Assembly: GCA_002778195.1 (NCBI GenBank)
Contig: PCDI01000002.1
Span: 2,067,628 to 2,131,627, forward strand
DNA length: 64,000 bases
From: Raffaelea ambrosiae
Taxonomy: Eukaryota > Ascomycota > Sordariomycetes > Ophiostomatales > Ophiostomataceae
Reading direction: 5' to 3'
The notes below the pieces were generated by a model that saw only the letters and a program-made list of their open reading frames with translations, was not told where the DNA came from and ran no database searches. A program made the position numbers and the translations under genes. This document shows, one piece after another, positions 1-11,678 of the stretch. The first letter of the stretch is position 1, and each line of letters starts with the position of its first letter.

Positions 1-86
1 TTTTGGACCCCGGCAGACTCGTCAGCTGTGATGCAAGAGCATAATACTTGCTGCCTTGCATTTTTCGCATTGCTCACTCGGACAGT

Positions 87-821
87 CTAAGCATCAGACA
101 GTGGTATGGGGCCTGTCTGGTCTCGTTTTCGTTTCTGGCAGCAGCTGCAGCATCTGGTGCAGTCCATGATGAAGGCGACAAAAGAAAAGAATCTGCAAAG
201 TCAGTGCCTGTTATGTATAATAGAGAGGAGGAACAATCAAAAAAGAGACGAAAATCACCAGAAAATCACAGAGAGATACGATGAAGAAGAGAAGAGAAAA
301 ACAAAGGAGAAAGGTCTGCGTACGCAATGGCGAAGAACAAGCCTGCTGCCCGCGGTGTAGCTGCCAGAATCTCGTTGCCACAGCTCACGCCTCCACACTG
401 AGGTGAATTCTCCCACCAGAAGGTCGAAATATAAATTATGCAGGCCGCGGCCAAAGCCAACCCGAGCCCAACAAGGTCGGCAAAGCAGGCGTACTGGGCT
501 GCGGCCAAGCTGGGGCTCTTGCTATAGTTGCTGCTGGGGAAACACCACCAGATGCGGACCAAGGAATAGATGTTGAAGAGCAGCATAAAAGATGTCTTTG
601 CTTGAGTCAGATCTGCCAACCGAGATAGATTCTTACGGGCGAAAAACAATAAAAGGGTCCCAACGAACCGCGGCGTAGCCTATGCCTGTGTCAACCGATT
701 TGCCGAACCGCACATTCATGCTGATGAGGTAGCCCAGGCTGGCAATGAGCAACGCCGCCAGCACGGCTCGGAGAACCGTTTCTGTCCATACAACAACCGG
801 GAAATTGCAATTGCGCACCAT
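87..821 (-). CDS. Four-TM small membrane protein, paralogue of the 3269-4011 gene
   Basis: Three exons fit: 821-669, 595-324 and 192-87, giving 176 aa. The protein has four hydrophobic segments, the first around residues 11-33, and a tail with clustered cysteines (CTRCCSCC) followed by basic residues, suitable for palmitoylation. The model rests on the gene at 3269-4011: TM1, TM2 (LLFNIYSLVRI versus LFYHLLFLLRI), the CxxCC tail and both intron phases (0 and 2) match. The first donor is the unusual GTTCGT, which also recurs in the MFS gene at 5.3-8.1 kb. The layout is MARVEL-like, but that assignment is inference and no function is known. The start is the ATG at 821, directly before the conserved WTE segment. 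The two paralogues are transcribed divergently, 2.4 kb apart, which suggests an old inverted duplication. Confidence 0.72.
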
Positions 822-3268
822 GCTTTCTCGGTATGAATAGATAGCAGTCAGAATGTGTTTTGGGGAATGGAAAAGAAACGAGACGGCTGAAGAGAGAGGG
901 CTGAGAGCGTGACTTCAATGCGAGCGGCCCACCAGGAAGAAGCACTTACATAGCAGTCGGATGGAAAGACCTTCCAGGCGTGTCTGTCTGGTCATGTGCC
1001 TGTCTCAATATTCCAGATGTTGCCGAGAGAGAGAAAAAAAGGCATGCCTAGAAGGGCTGAGCTGAGAGGGCTGTATATGTCTTGGCAGCCAAGACTGAGG
1101 CGCAGTTGTCACAACGATTCCTTCCTGTTTCAGCTAAAGGGTCTACGGCTGCTCGTATTGAGTACGAAAACCAAACCAGCCAACAGTTCCTGGTCTTGCG
1201 GCCCTGGCTTGTGTCCTATGTTGACAGAGGCAGGCCATTTGGGGTCCCACGGGGGAAAATCTGCTTCTAGGTACCAGTAGAACATATTTTAGCTCAAGAC
1301 CCATGCAAGTGTCACAGGACGTCGTGAACGCTATTTTCATTCTCGCGCTGTTGATGGGGTACTACCAACTAAACGAAAAGGCTACGCTCGGTGCGGCGAG
1401 GTCTGATGTTTATAAGGTGCGGCTAAGATAATTGCAGTTTCTACCACACCGGGACCTCTTCTCGTCCGACAACTGAGCCCTTCCCATTATGCATAGCATT
1501 GCCAACGCATGCTGAAGATGACCTAGGCATTTATACACTGACCACATATTGGGATGCCGATATTATACGTCTTGCCGAGGCAGGCTTGTGGTTGCGACAG
1601 GTTCGGGCTATTCCCTCTCGGAAGTTCACACTTTTACCACGGGATTGTATTCATTCGACCAGTGTGGTTGAGTGAGAAAGAGAAGAAAGGTGGAGAAATG
1701 TGTGATTCTTAAAAATAAAATAAAGAGTCCATCCTCACTAACACCATAACAGCAAGACCTGAGTTACTTAGGTGGGTCACGACACTAGTGGGCCTGGACC
1801 ATGTCGATTTTCACACTAGGAAACGGCTTGGGAGGCTTGGAAATCTTGGGGATCTTGGGGGGTTTTTGACGCATGTAACCACGAGTAAAGACAGGCAACC
1901 GACGCACCGCTTTGTCGATGAATGAAGATACTAGTTCAAAATTTGCTAAAAGCAAACGCGCTCTGTGGCGGTCAACAAGCCGATCCAAGGGTCGCCGCCG
2001 TCCCTGGCATGGATTTCCAAGTAATGCTCGTGCAGTTTTTCACCGACAATCGAGCAATGGATATATAGGCCAATGGCAATGGTTTGTTCCAGAAAAGTGC
2101 AATGAAACGACCATGTGTCCAAGGCCTCGACGTAAGCCCGTAAACCAAGCCAGCCATGCCGGCCGTAGCCCCTCCACGCCCCCCACAGCATGGGACGAGA
2201 CATTGTCTGCGCCGATGGCGGCGTCGTTCCAGAAGAGCACACTGCCTGCTGTCTGTAGCAGTCCATGCGTCCGGCTCGTCTGGTCTCTACAATGTCCAAG
2301 TCTATCGCCAAGGGGCAGTCCCCTTCGGGTGCACATCCGGCCAGCATGTCGACGTTCTCTTCTGCGCAATCCTCAGGAGACAACGCCATATGCTGCTGCC
2401 TGCAGCTGGGCAGGCCGCCCACCGCTGTGTGCTGTTCCTTTGAGACTGCTTTGTTTCCATCTGGTCGCCGGGGTCGATCTGTGCGCACAGGCCCAAGTGG
2501 ACTGACTGCTTTTGCGCAACGATGCTGGGCCAAGGTTCAGACTGTTGCGGATGAATTGCACCAACCACACGGCCGCGCAGAATGCATACTTACACGGTAA
2601 GTTTACGCGACGCCCCGGCGTTAAAACATCCAGGATAGGAATCTGAAAGGTGAGTGTTGGCACACGTGGCCACGCTGCGCCTCGACCGCTTCCTAACCGA
2701 GCTGCCATAACAGTAAGCATTAACCCAAAGGGGAATCGTGTAGTCACCGTCCTCTTGTGTTTATCTACAGCCCTCGCTCGATGCTGGTGTGCGCTTTAGC
2801 ATTTGGAAAGCAATTTTATCAACCTTATTCATCTGATTCAGGAACAGGAACAGGACTCCCCTGGCTACCATGCCAAAGCTGCTTTGAGACAAAAAGACCG
2901 ACACAGTCATATCTTTGTTTTTTTTCCCCCCTCGGCTCACGGTTGAGCCGAGGCCGTGCGCAATGGCATGACCGTTAACCTTAAGGTAGGGCTGAGGGGC
3001 CGAGAATAAGCTGCCAAGACATGTCTGCATAATATTGGTGTACCTTTGCAGGCACCAGAGCGAAGGCTGAGCTGCCAAAGAAAAAGTCTAAAAAAGTGCA
3101 AAACACAAACAATGTCTCGCCAAAAAAAAAGCATATCATCTGTCGACTTCTCCGTCTTGGCTTTGCTTGTTTCTCCCTCTCTCTCTTCAACCTTCTTCCC
3201 TTCTTCGCGCCGCCGTCGCCATTTTCTCCCCTCAAGACGAGCAGCGCTTTACCACCAACCCATCAATC
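822..3268. other. Intergenic, no confident gene; possible decayed coding on minus strand 1785-2750
   Basis: This interval separates the divergent paralogues. Minus-strand frames at about 1785-2533 show moderately protein-like stretches (for example LDTWSFHCTFLEQTIAIGLY near 2100 and LLLANFELVSSFIDKAVRRL near 1930). They lie in different frames, have no convincing splice pattern, and resemble no family I can name. They could be a decayed gene or chance. A pyrimidine-rich stretch precedes the ATG at 3269. Confidence 0.4.
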
Positions 3269-4011
3269 ATGGCGCGCAACTCCCGCATCTGGCGTTACAT
3301 CTGGACAGAGCTCGTGATCCGGTCAAGCGTGACGGCGATGCTGTTATTCAGCCTCGGATACCTGATCACCAGCACCGTGCGGGATGGATATAAGCCCCCC
3401 CCCAGATACGAGGGCGATCCCTCCGCTCCGAACGAATTGGCTTCCACTGTTGGTTATATTCTGGTAAGTAATACTTTTGTTTTCTTTTCTTTCCGGCTTG
3501 GTCCATCCTGTGTTGCTACATGGACATTGCCTCTGGTCTCGTTCGCTGCGTTCTCTTTTCTGTGTTTCTCTTTGTTCAGTAGCTGACATACCAGGTCTGC
3601 CCCATCCTGTTCTACCACCTGCTCTTTCTCCTCCGCATCGTCTGTATCATCATTGACAGCCGCACAATGCCACCCGGTCCTGAAATCGTCAGATTTGTTG
3701 CTGCTCCTGTGCTTGATTTCATTGCCGCCGTCTTGTTGCCCATCAGCGGCATCCTCGCCTTGATTAACGGCGACGACACGTCCGGCGTCTTATACAACGT
3801 TTCGATGACGTCTCTCGCAATGCAGTCTTTATCTGCGTAAGCTTCCTCTTGTCCCCTTCTCTCTATTTTCGCATTCCAATAACTCATCAATCCACAAAGG
3901 CTCATTTTATTCTTCAACTTTATCGCTGGCTGTGCTCGGTGCTGCACTTGCTGCTGCGGCAGCAGCAGAAAGCCAACTCCGGAGGCTCCCGCGCCTCCCA
4001 ATGCCGTCTAG
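3269..4011 (+). CDS. Four-TM small membrane protein with Cys-rich tail
   Basis: Three exons, 3269-3463, 3595-3836 and 3900-4011, join to 182 aa. Donors are GTAAGT and GTAAGC; acceptors are ACCAG and AAAG. Hydrophobic segments lie near residues 14-36, 66-86, 103-126 and 146-158. They are followed by a cytosolic-type tail CARCCTCCC and a proline-rich end. The plan resembles MARVEL-like fungal membrane proteins; this is inferred from topology only. Exon phases and sequence match the divergent gene at 87-821, so each model supports the other. The tail cysteines next to the last TM are plausible palmitoylation sites. No catalytic motif is visible and the cellular role is unknown. Confidence 0.78.
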
Positions 4012-5289
4012 AAACAACAGACTGGCTCTGTGGTTCCTGATGACAATGCTAATGGTAATGCTGATGGTAATAACTATAGTATAGTAATAGTAATAGTAAT
4101 AATAATGGTAATAGTAATAGTAATGACAGTGGTAGTAGCAGTGGTAATACAAATAGTAATAGTGGCGGTATTGATGACGGAAATGGTATTAAAGAGGCAT
4201 TGAGAGATCATGTTGCCATACTGTAGTACAGTCTAGGATAGGTACTAGCTCCCTTTATCGGGAAGAGTGCAGATTATACGAATTTCTTTGTTTGTTAATA
4301 ATTCGAGTCCTCGGTGGCACTTTTGTAACTTTCCCATATTTGAGCAGAAGCCTATGCCATCGTCAACAGTACATTTACCCCCCTGCCAATGTATTTCAGC
4401 ACTAGTATAGGTGTGATAAAACCTTTTCTTTCCCCCATGTTGAGGGAAGCTCACTTCTTCCGCAAATGATGTCGAGAGGCTGTCTAGTGGGCGGTTGCTT
4501 AGTATAGAAAGTTACGTGTGATTGGTCGTCTAGTTGTTTGAATTGCCGCTTTCAGCAAGAGAGAAACAACCGAACTTGGGCTGTTAGAACCCCCCTCTTC
4601 TTTTTAATCTTCCCTTTCTTTTTACATATTCTTGTATTCTTTGGTCTTTGAGAATTAAAACTTAAAAATCCAATGTTGCATTACACTCAAAGATGGATGC
4701 GTTTTTTACTCTTTCCTGAGGTTGAAAAATCCGGACTTGTCTTGTAATGAGGAATATGGAAATTGTCTTGGCTTGTATTCTTGCAGATTCTTGCAGGGCA
4801 AATGCGATGTTGTCATATCAAATCAGGTGTCGTCATTGTATGCCGTGCGCACAAGTTGAAATAACGAGCATTGCCAAGATCTCATTGCGACTCTCTCTGG
4901 CGACAAAAGTCTCCCACAAACCAGAGATGTTGCAGCAACTCGTATGTCGCCATAACAAAAAGACGAGTTAATCAGCCAACCAACTCTTGGAAATTAGCAA
5001 AGCAATTGCGTTTACGCGGATGTGATACCGAGTTAAGCTCTTGGCAACGGATTCAAGTCCAGAATTCGTAGTTCTGCCCACGCCCAGAGTGGGTTACGAA
5101 AACAAAGACCTTGGCAGAGATTTTATATCGCTGGTGCATTGCCCGTCTATTTAAAAAAATGTATGATGCGAGAGTAGAAAAGCAGCCAGCATCTATGCGT
5201 TTTCGTGTTTGATTCATGTTTCTTCGAGGACTGGAGAAACGACACAACATTCAGAATAGGCGGATTATATTCCAACACACATTTGCGCC
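4012..5289. other. Intergenic with trinucleotide-like microsatellite
   Basis: No supported gene. Positions about 4039-4185 hold a degenerate microsatellite built from TAATAG/TAATGG-type units. The rest is AT-rich, with promoter-like sequence before the permease at 5290. Confidence 0.6.
4039..4185. repeat. Degenerate (ATAGTA/ATGGTA) microsatellite
   Basis: Runs of AATAGT, AATGGT and related triplet-based units are visible directly downstream of the stop codon at 4011. This is probably a 3'-flanking simple repeat with no coding role. Confidence 0.75.
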
Positions 5290-8099
5290 ATGTCTGAAAT
5301 CAAGGCATCGGCAACGGCCGCGTCTGATACACCTTCGGATGGTGCCAGTCTAGGATCCAAAAAAGAAGCCGGGGCAGCTGTCAAAAAGTTACACACGACA
5401 CCCTCAGAAATGGCCCCTCGTGAGAACAGTCAACGCATGGAGTCGGCACTCGGAGACGCAGTTCTGAGATTTTTACGCATTCGAAAAGGCCCGAAGAGCG
5501 AGCTGCGCAATCCAGATGATGTAGGCAATCAGGCCAACATTTTCTATCAGCAACGTGCGCCGTTTGCATGTCTGCTAATAACTTCATGCTCCAGATTGCC
5601 ACGCAGCCGAGCATATGGGATTCTGAAAATATCGAAGAATACAAGGCCCTCTACATTCATCCAAAGTGGGAAAACAAGGAAGCTTTTGATCCCGACTTTC
5701 GATGGACGTGGAAGGAGGAAAAAGCAATGCGACGCAAGCTTGACTGGAAGATTATGGTTTGTACAGGCAAAGATGAGAAGAATATCTTCGCAAAACCCGC
5801 ACTAAACGTTTGACCTAGCTCTGGGCATGCATCATGTTCCTCGCCCTGAATGTCGACCGAGGAAACATCTCCAACGCGGTTTCAGATAATATGTTGGACG
5901 ACCTCAACATTACAAAAGCTGACTATGTGAGTTCTGTCCTGGCCCAGAACGTGAGCCAGTTTTTTTTTGCTCTGACACGCATGGAAGAATATCGGACAAA
6001 CGATCTATCGAGTGGGCTTTCTTGTTGCCGAACTTCCATCGCAACTCATATCGAAACGGTTGGTTCAGCGCCTGTGTAGCTATCTGGTTCCTACTAATTG
6101 TTTCTAGTATTGGGCCGGATCTCTGGATACCTATTCAGATTTGTCTATTCAGCTTGACGTCTGGTCTGCAATTCTTCTTGAACGGCCGATCTTCTTTCCT
6201 TGCGGCAAGATATCTCCTGTTCGTGCTCTCCTCCTCTCTCTTCAGCGACGAATGGCCCACTGACCTGTCCAGAGCCACGTTCCAAGGTGGCTTTATTCCG
6301 TGAGTTTTGCCGAGCCATTGTTTGTTTGGACAACCAACCATTTCGTATATAAGTCTCCTGACATCCCACAGCGACATGATCCTCTATCTTAGCTACTGGT
6401 ACACTGGCACCGCAGTACGTAGAGACTCTTATTGGCTTGTGCAATAGCACTTTCTAAATCACTCTTTGTAGCTTCCCATCCGGCTAGCGTGGTTTTGGCT
6501 GTCTTCCGAAGTTGGTAGGTTGCCCATTTTATGGCCATATGGCACCATGCTCTAACCTTTTTCAACAGCCGAAATCGGTGTTGGGTTTGCCTCTGTCGGC
6601 CTCTTGGCCATGCGAGGAACCCTGAACAGGGCAGGCTGGAGATGGCTATTTCTCATTCAGTAAGCGGTGCAATCACAAACTAGTGTACAGAAGTTCCATT
6701 TAACTAACTTGCGTTGAGGGGGGCCTTCACTTGTAGGTGGAACGTCACCAACTGCGACAGGATGTCAATTGTACTGACTGCCTCCAGTTGCCATTGGATT
6801 GTTGTCCTTTCTCTTCATGCCACAGTGTCCTACACGGACAAAGTCGTGGTGGAATAGGAACGGATACTTCTCGGAGAAGGAGGTCAAGATTATCGTAAAT
6901 TCCGGTGAGTTTATTCGTCATCATAACTTTCTCTTTTTTTCCCGCCTACTTTGCCACAGACAATCTTGCTAACACGCACATTTCAGTGATCCGAGACGAC
7001 CCCCAGAAAGGAGGAATGTACAACCGACAAGGTCTCTCGGTCAGGCAGATTTGGAACTGTGCCAAAGACTACGACATGTGGCCCCTCTACATTCTTGGAT
7101 TGCTGTTTGGATTGCCCAAGTACCCGGTCGGCCAATATTTGACTATCTCTTTCCGCGAACTGGGTTTCAACGTCATCCAGACGAACCTGTTGTCGATTCC
7201 CAACATTGCAGGCGCCAGTCTGACAATGCTTCTGATCACCGCATTCAGTGAATTAGTCAACAACAGAAGTTTTGTGGCCATGGCAGAAGACGCTTGGCTG
7301 CTTCCCTGTTTCTTTGCGCTGATCACCCTTCCCGACCCGATCAGTCCGTGGGCCTATTTCGCAATTGCTACAGTCTTGCTGTCGTTTCCCTAGTACGTTT
7401 CACAGAATTGGGGCACGCCTTGTACCATACTGACAGAGCCTCTTTCCAGTACACATCCCATCCAGGTGGCATGGACCAGTCGAAATGCCGGATCCGTCCA
7501 GAACAGAACGGTGTCTGCCTCGTAAGTGAAACAAACACTGTATTCGCCTCACTCGAGTGCTTCTAACAGGGATTTAAGGCTTTACAACATGTTTGTTCAA
7601 GCTAGTGGAATGATTGGTGCAAATAGTACGTTAGTTCTATTTCCTTGTTTAGCGAAACGAAAGGAAAGGGGGAGAGAAAGCCAAAGAAAAAGGATAGCTT
7701 ATACTGACGTTTGATGCTTTATTAGTCTACCAGCCCAGCGATTCACCACGATACTACAAAGCCAACAAGGGCCTCCTAGTGGTATGCTTTTGGATGTGTG
7801 TAGGTTGGCTTCCACCGCATTGCCTTGTCATATTTTTGAAAGAAAAGGAGAGTAAGTGCTGACAAATTCGATGCAGTTCATACAATATCCCGCAACCTAC
7901 TTTTATTACCGGTGGAGGAACACAGCCAAAGCCAAAACTTGGGATGCCATGACGCCAGATGAGCAGCACCACTATCGGAGCACAACGACCGATGAGGGAA
8001 ACAAGCGGTGTGTTTTTGTTCCGTGTTTATTGTCCTTCCACGACGCTTTGCACTGGCTAACTTTTTGTCGATAGTCTCGACTTTCGCTTTGCTACATGA
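5290..8099 (+). CDS. MFS permease of the anion:cation symporter (Dal5/Tna1-like) family, 16 exons, probable frameshift
   Basis: This resembles fungal allantoate/nicotinate-type MFS importers of the plasma membrane. Recognisable blocks in order are the N-terminal cytosolic tail, FLALNVDRGNISNA, VGFLVAELPSQLISKRIGPD, QGGFIPDMILYLSYWYTG, LPIRLAWFWLSS, FLFMPQCPTRTKSWW, the second-half block LLFGLPKYPVGQYLT, SLYNMFVQASGMIGANIYQ, and the family end TTDEGNKRLDFRFAT. Exons are 5290-5520, 5595-5756, 5819-5926, 5988-6058, 6108-6218, 6273-6299, 6372-6414, 6472-6514, 6569-6659, an unresolved exon from about 6761 to 6904, 6987-7392, 7450-7521, 7579-7625, 7726-7799, 7877-8007 and 8075-8099. One exon is only 27 nt. 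Between 6660 and 6790 no canonical splice joins the frames; a one-base insertion near 6785 would explain it. The gene is therefore either a very young pseudogene or carries an assembly error. The substrate cannot be told from sequence. Confidence 0.8.
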
Positions 8100-8263
8100 G
8101 TCTGCCGAACAACCAAAACAAGGAGGTGGCTCCAGTCAAGCGGAAGTCTTGCTAAATCGTAGCAGAGAGAGACATGATGCTTCCGTTACAGAATAGCCAC
8201 CACATGACAGTTGTCAAAGCCAATGAAATTTGTTGCTGGTGTGGCCTTGGTCACGATACGATC

Positions 8264-9277
8264 CTAAGAGCGATTTCTTGCCTTGGCCATTTGTAGAAGC
8301 TTTTTTATGGCGACCGAATTGTCAGCGAGACGCGAAACTTCTGCTGCCATATCCACGCGCCCGCTGTCCAACAGCACCTCGAGGATGGCATCCTTGCCTC
8401 CCTTCACCGCACTTCCCACTGGGCTGTCCACGTCATACCGTGGCCGGAAGCTGGGATTGGCCTGCCCAATACCAACAAGAAGGCGAACGATCTCCACATT
8501 GTCCGCTTGCACAGCAAGCTGCAAAGGTGTGGTTTGACTCGGACCGCTCGTAACGTCGACAGTCGGTTTCGGCCGGTTCCGCACGAGCACTTCCACTGCT
8601 GCCATTGCGTTCATACGTACTGCCATGTGTAATGGCGTATCGGTGTACAGGAACGCGGACACGCCCCATGCGCGGCCGTACCAGTCGCTCCCTGCTCTCA
8701 GTAAAGCCAGGACCACATGTTTGTGATCTTTCATCGACGCTAGCGTGAGCGCCGTGGCCTCGCAGATCAATGCAGCGTCCAGTTTGTCCGGCGACACGTT
8801 GCCGCTGTTAAGCAACATGCGGACAATGTCCAGACGGTTGCCTGTAGCGGCAACGGACAGTGGGGTATCCCTACCGTAGGTGCGTGGCCAGGGTTGGGCA
8901 CCATGACGCAGCAGAACTCGACATATGTCCGCGTGGCCGTTGGTGGCGGCAATGGTGAGGGGCCTGTGTCCCTGTCCGTCCTCCACCTCGAGGTATCCGG
9001 GATAGCGGCGCGCTAGCGCTATGGCCATCATGACCGGATGGTGGTACCCGTTCTGGCAAGCCCAGTGAATGGCATAAATCGGTCTCCCGTAACCATGCAC
9101 ACCGTGCTGGTACTCAAGAAGCGGCGGTAGCGTTTTGTAATCGCATTCGTAGAGTATGGGCAGCAGCAAGTCCCGGTAGGCGCTATTGCAACGAGCAAGG
9201 CACAGCAAAGACCGGCACCGAAGTAAATCTAGAATGGCATAAACGATTTCCAGCGGGAGATGGTGCAGGGGGTCCAT
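8264..9277 (-). CDS. F-box-like / ankyrin-repeat protein
   Basis: Intronless, 337 aa from the ATG at 9277. The frame stays open further upstream, but that extension does not look like protein. Residues about 5-40 (LPLEIVYAILDLLRCRSLLC) look like an F-box, so the protein may be an SCF ubiquitin-ligase adaptor. Ankyrin repeats follow from about residue 60, with clear units such as HRPLTIAATNGHADICRVLL and TPLQLAVQADNVEIVRLLVG. Such F-box/ankyrin proteins are numerous and variable in filamentous ascomycetes and their targets are mostly unknown. The F-box call is weaker than the ankyrin call. Confidence 0.8.
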   Translation of the reverse strand: MDPLHHLPLEIVYAILDLLRCRSLLCLARCNSAYRDLLLPILYECDYKTLPPLLEYQHGVHGYGRPIYAIHWACQNGYHHPVMMAIALARRYPGYLEVEDGQGHRPLTIAATNGHADICRVLLRHGAQPWPRTYGRDTPLSVAATGNRLDIVRMLLNSGNVSPDKLDAALICEATALTLASMKDHKHVVLALLRAGSDWYGRAWGVSAFLYTDTPLHMAVRMNAMAAVEVLVRNRPKPTVDVTSGPSQTTPLQLAVQADNVEIVRLLVGIGQANPSFRPRYDVDSPVGSAVKGGKDAILEVLLDSGRVDMAAEVSRLADNSVAIKKLLQMAKARNRS

Positions 9278-9685
9278 TGTGCGGGCTTGTTGATCAGAGG
9301 CAGAAGTGTCGCAAATCGGTGGAAGAAGTCCGAGCGGCAAGGCTGCACACATACATGGACGGGTCGGATCAGCCCTTTTCCGGAGGCCTGGGCAAATGAA
9401 CGTAGACCAGTTCAAGCGGGCGCCTCCCCCACAATTTCGATTGTTTTCTATGGCTAGCCGGGCTGATCCTACCAGCCATCGGTTTCGGCAAAAGTTGCCG
9501 AGAATTTGATTGGAATCGAAACAGGGTAGACTCTCGTCCCACAACATCCCAGTATTCAACATGGCGGCTAAACAAGATCTTGCCCAGACTCCAGTGATAG
9601 TGGGCTACATAAATGCCAGGCGCATACGTGTTTCTGCTTCCAGCTGAGGTGTACATCTCTCCAGAACCTCGCCAATCTCAGAAAC
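9278..9685. promoter_or_regulatory. Divergent intergenic region between ankyrin gene and tyrosinase
   Basis: 408 bp separate the two start codons, so this region must hold both promoters. No specific operator is recognised. Confidence 0.5.
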
Positions 9686-11678
9686 ATGAAGACCCACACT
9701 AGTAGAATAGCGGCACTCGTTAGTATCGCAAGGCTGTGGGTGAAGTCTCACTGTGCCATTATCCCCGTTACGGGTGTTCATACTGGCTTTGACCTGACAA
9801 CAGGGAGGCTCCCCCCTCGCATGCGAATACAAGACCTGCAAAACGCCGGACCGCAATGGGATCTATATATACAGGCCTTGATTTCTTTTCAGGGTGGACC
9901 AGAAGAAAATGAGCTGTCCTACTCGTCTCTTTCTGGTGCGCCAAACTGCCCAGAAGAAAACAAAAATGAAAACGGACACCACGACACTACACGTACGTCT
10001 ATTGACACAATCTAGGAATACACGGACGTCCATACATCCCATGGAATGGTGTCGAACAGGCCGAAAATGCACCTCTCACAGGATATTGCACGCACAACGA
10101 GGTGCTTTTTGCCATTTGGCATCGGCCGCTAGTTGCAATTTTTGAAGTATGTTTTCTCCCGAGTTGCCACAATCCGCAGAAACTAAACAGGCCCAGCAAG
10201 TTTTGGCCCAGCACGTTCAAGACGCGGCATCCAAGTATCCAACGGCGCTGAAAGGCACTTATCAGAGGGCTGCAGATATGTGGAGACACCCCTACTGGGA
10301 CTGGGCTGAAGACAAATCGCTCCCAGACATTGTTGTGCAGCCAAATGTCACCATACGGGCCCCAGATGGAACGGTGACTGTAGAAAACCCTTTAGTGCGG
10401 TACAAGTTCCACCAGTTTCCTCTCAACGAGACACTCTTTCCACCCCACGAAGATTACAATCTAGACACATATCCCTCCACGCTACGCTGTCCAGACCCGT
10501 CGACTAATCGAAGCAACCCAGGCATGGCAGATGCGAATCTTCAAGGAATCGACCTGCCCAGCCAAGTCGTAAGTGCCCGTGCTCGACCGCAGATTGACGC
10601 CCGCTAACATTGTAGTACAACATTTATGCACGGGTATTCGACTTTGAGAGCATGAGCACCACTGCATTCGATAGTATGTCGTTTGAGCAAGAACACAACG
10701 AGGTTCATGTCGCCGTGGGTGGTTTGCACCCAATGGGGCACTTTGCCAACCTTGGCTACAGCGGCTTTGATCCAATTTTCATGATGCACCACGCGGCGAT
10801 CGACCGCCATGTCGCGTTGTGGCAGACAATTCACTACAATGCGTCCATGTTCACAACGACTTACACCACGCAAGACGGCCAGTTTTCAACACCACCCGGG
10901 ACGAACATCACGGCCGAAAGCCCGCTCAAGCCCTTTTACAGCAGCCTCAATGGCTCTTTTCACACTGCAAATTCTGCTCGAGACCCTGCTACTTTCGGGT
11001 ATTCCTATCCGGAGCTGAATAGCGCCCTGTCCGAGGTCAGAGCCGGGGGACACCTTGCGCGAGGAAGTGCTCTGGACCAAAATCTTCCGGCTGCAACGCG
11101 GAAAACCCTCAGTCGTATCGTCACTGGTCAGATAAATCGATTGTACGGGCCGACATCGAATCCCTCAATTCCTCGACGCTTTACGAGAGACACCGACATC
11201 ACCAAAACAGAATACTTTGTGCGGGTAGCAGCGGAAAAAGCTGGCTTGCCTTTACCAGCAGTCGTGAAGATTTTGCTCGGACATACCCCTGCGGGCCAGT
11301 TATTCATAATGGACAACCCACCACGCGGTCGAATGCATGGCGAGATTAGCCTGGACAAAGCCATGCGTTCGGACATTCCCCGTGGTGTCACAAATACGAC
11401 AGAGTGGCTCAAGCAAAGCCTCCGATGGGAGGTTGGTACAGTATGCTTGTCTTCAGCGCCATATCAATCATTCATGTGGAATTTTAGCAGCTTCACTGAC
11501 ATATCAGTTTTCCGGGGAGGAAATCACTTCATTAGCCGATGATGCTCTCCTGATAGAGTTACATCAAGAGGAGGTGAGAATACCAACTGGTGAAATGGAG
11601 TTTCCAGTCTACAAGAAAATTCGTGTCACGAACCTCACGGGCGCTGCTCGTAATACTTCAGACTCTCGGGGGAGGTAG
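9686..11678 (+). CDS. Tyrosinase (type-3 copper polyphenol oxidase)
   Basis: This enzyme hydroxylates monophenols and oxidises o-diphenols to quinones. Exons 9686-9935, 10016-10146, 10191-10568, 10616-11431 and 11508-11678 give 581 aa, a normal length for fungal tyrosinases. Copper A ligands are His86 (SGIHGRPY), His110 in CTHNEVLF and His119 in WHRP. Cys108 stands two residues before His110, as in the Cys-His thioether of fungal enzymes. Copper B ligands are His280 and His284 (HNEVH) and His312 in the HHAAIDR motif. The last 55 residues belong to the C-terminal extension that usually shields the active site. No clear signal peptide is seen, so an intracellular enzyme is likely. The start is the least certain part. 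The last donor is GTTGGT. Confidence 0.9.

Noticed and set aside
1785..2750. Possible minus-strand gene of about 200 aa
   Set aside because: Protein-like pieces lie in different frames, no consistent introns were found and no family is recognisable.
5040..5075. tRNA B-box-like GATTCAAGTCC
   Set aside because: No matching A box and no cloverleaf could be drawn around it.
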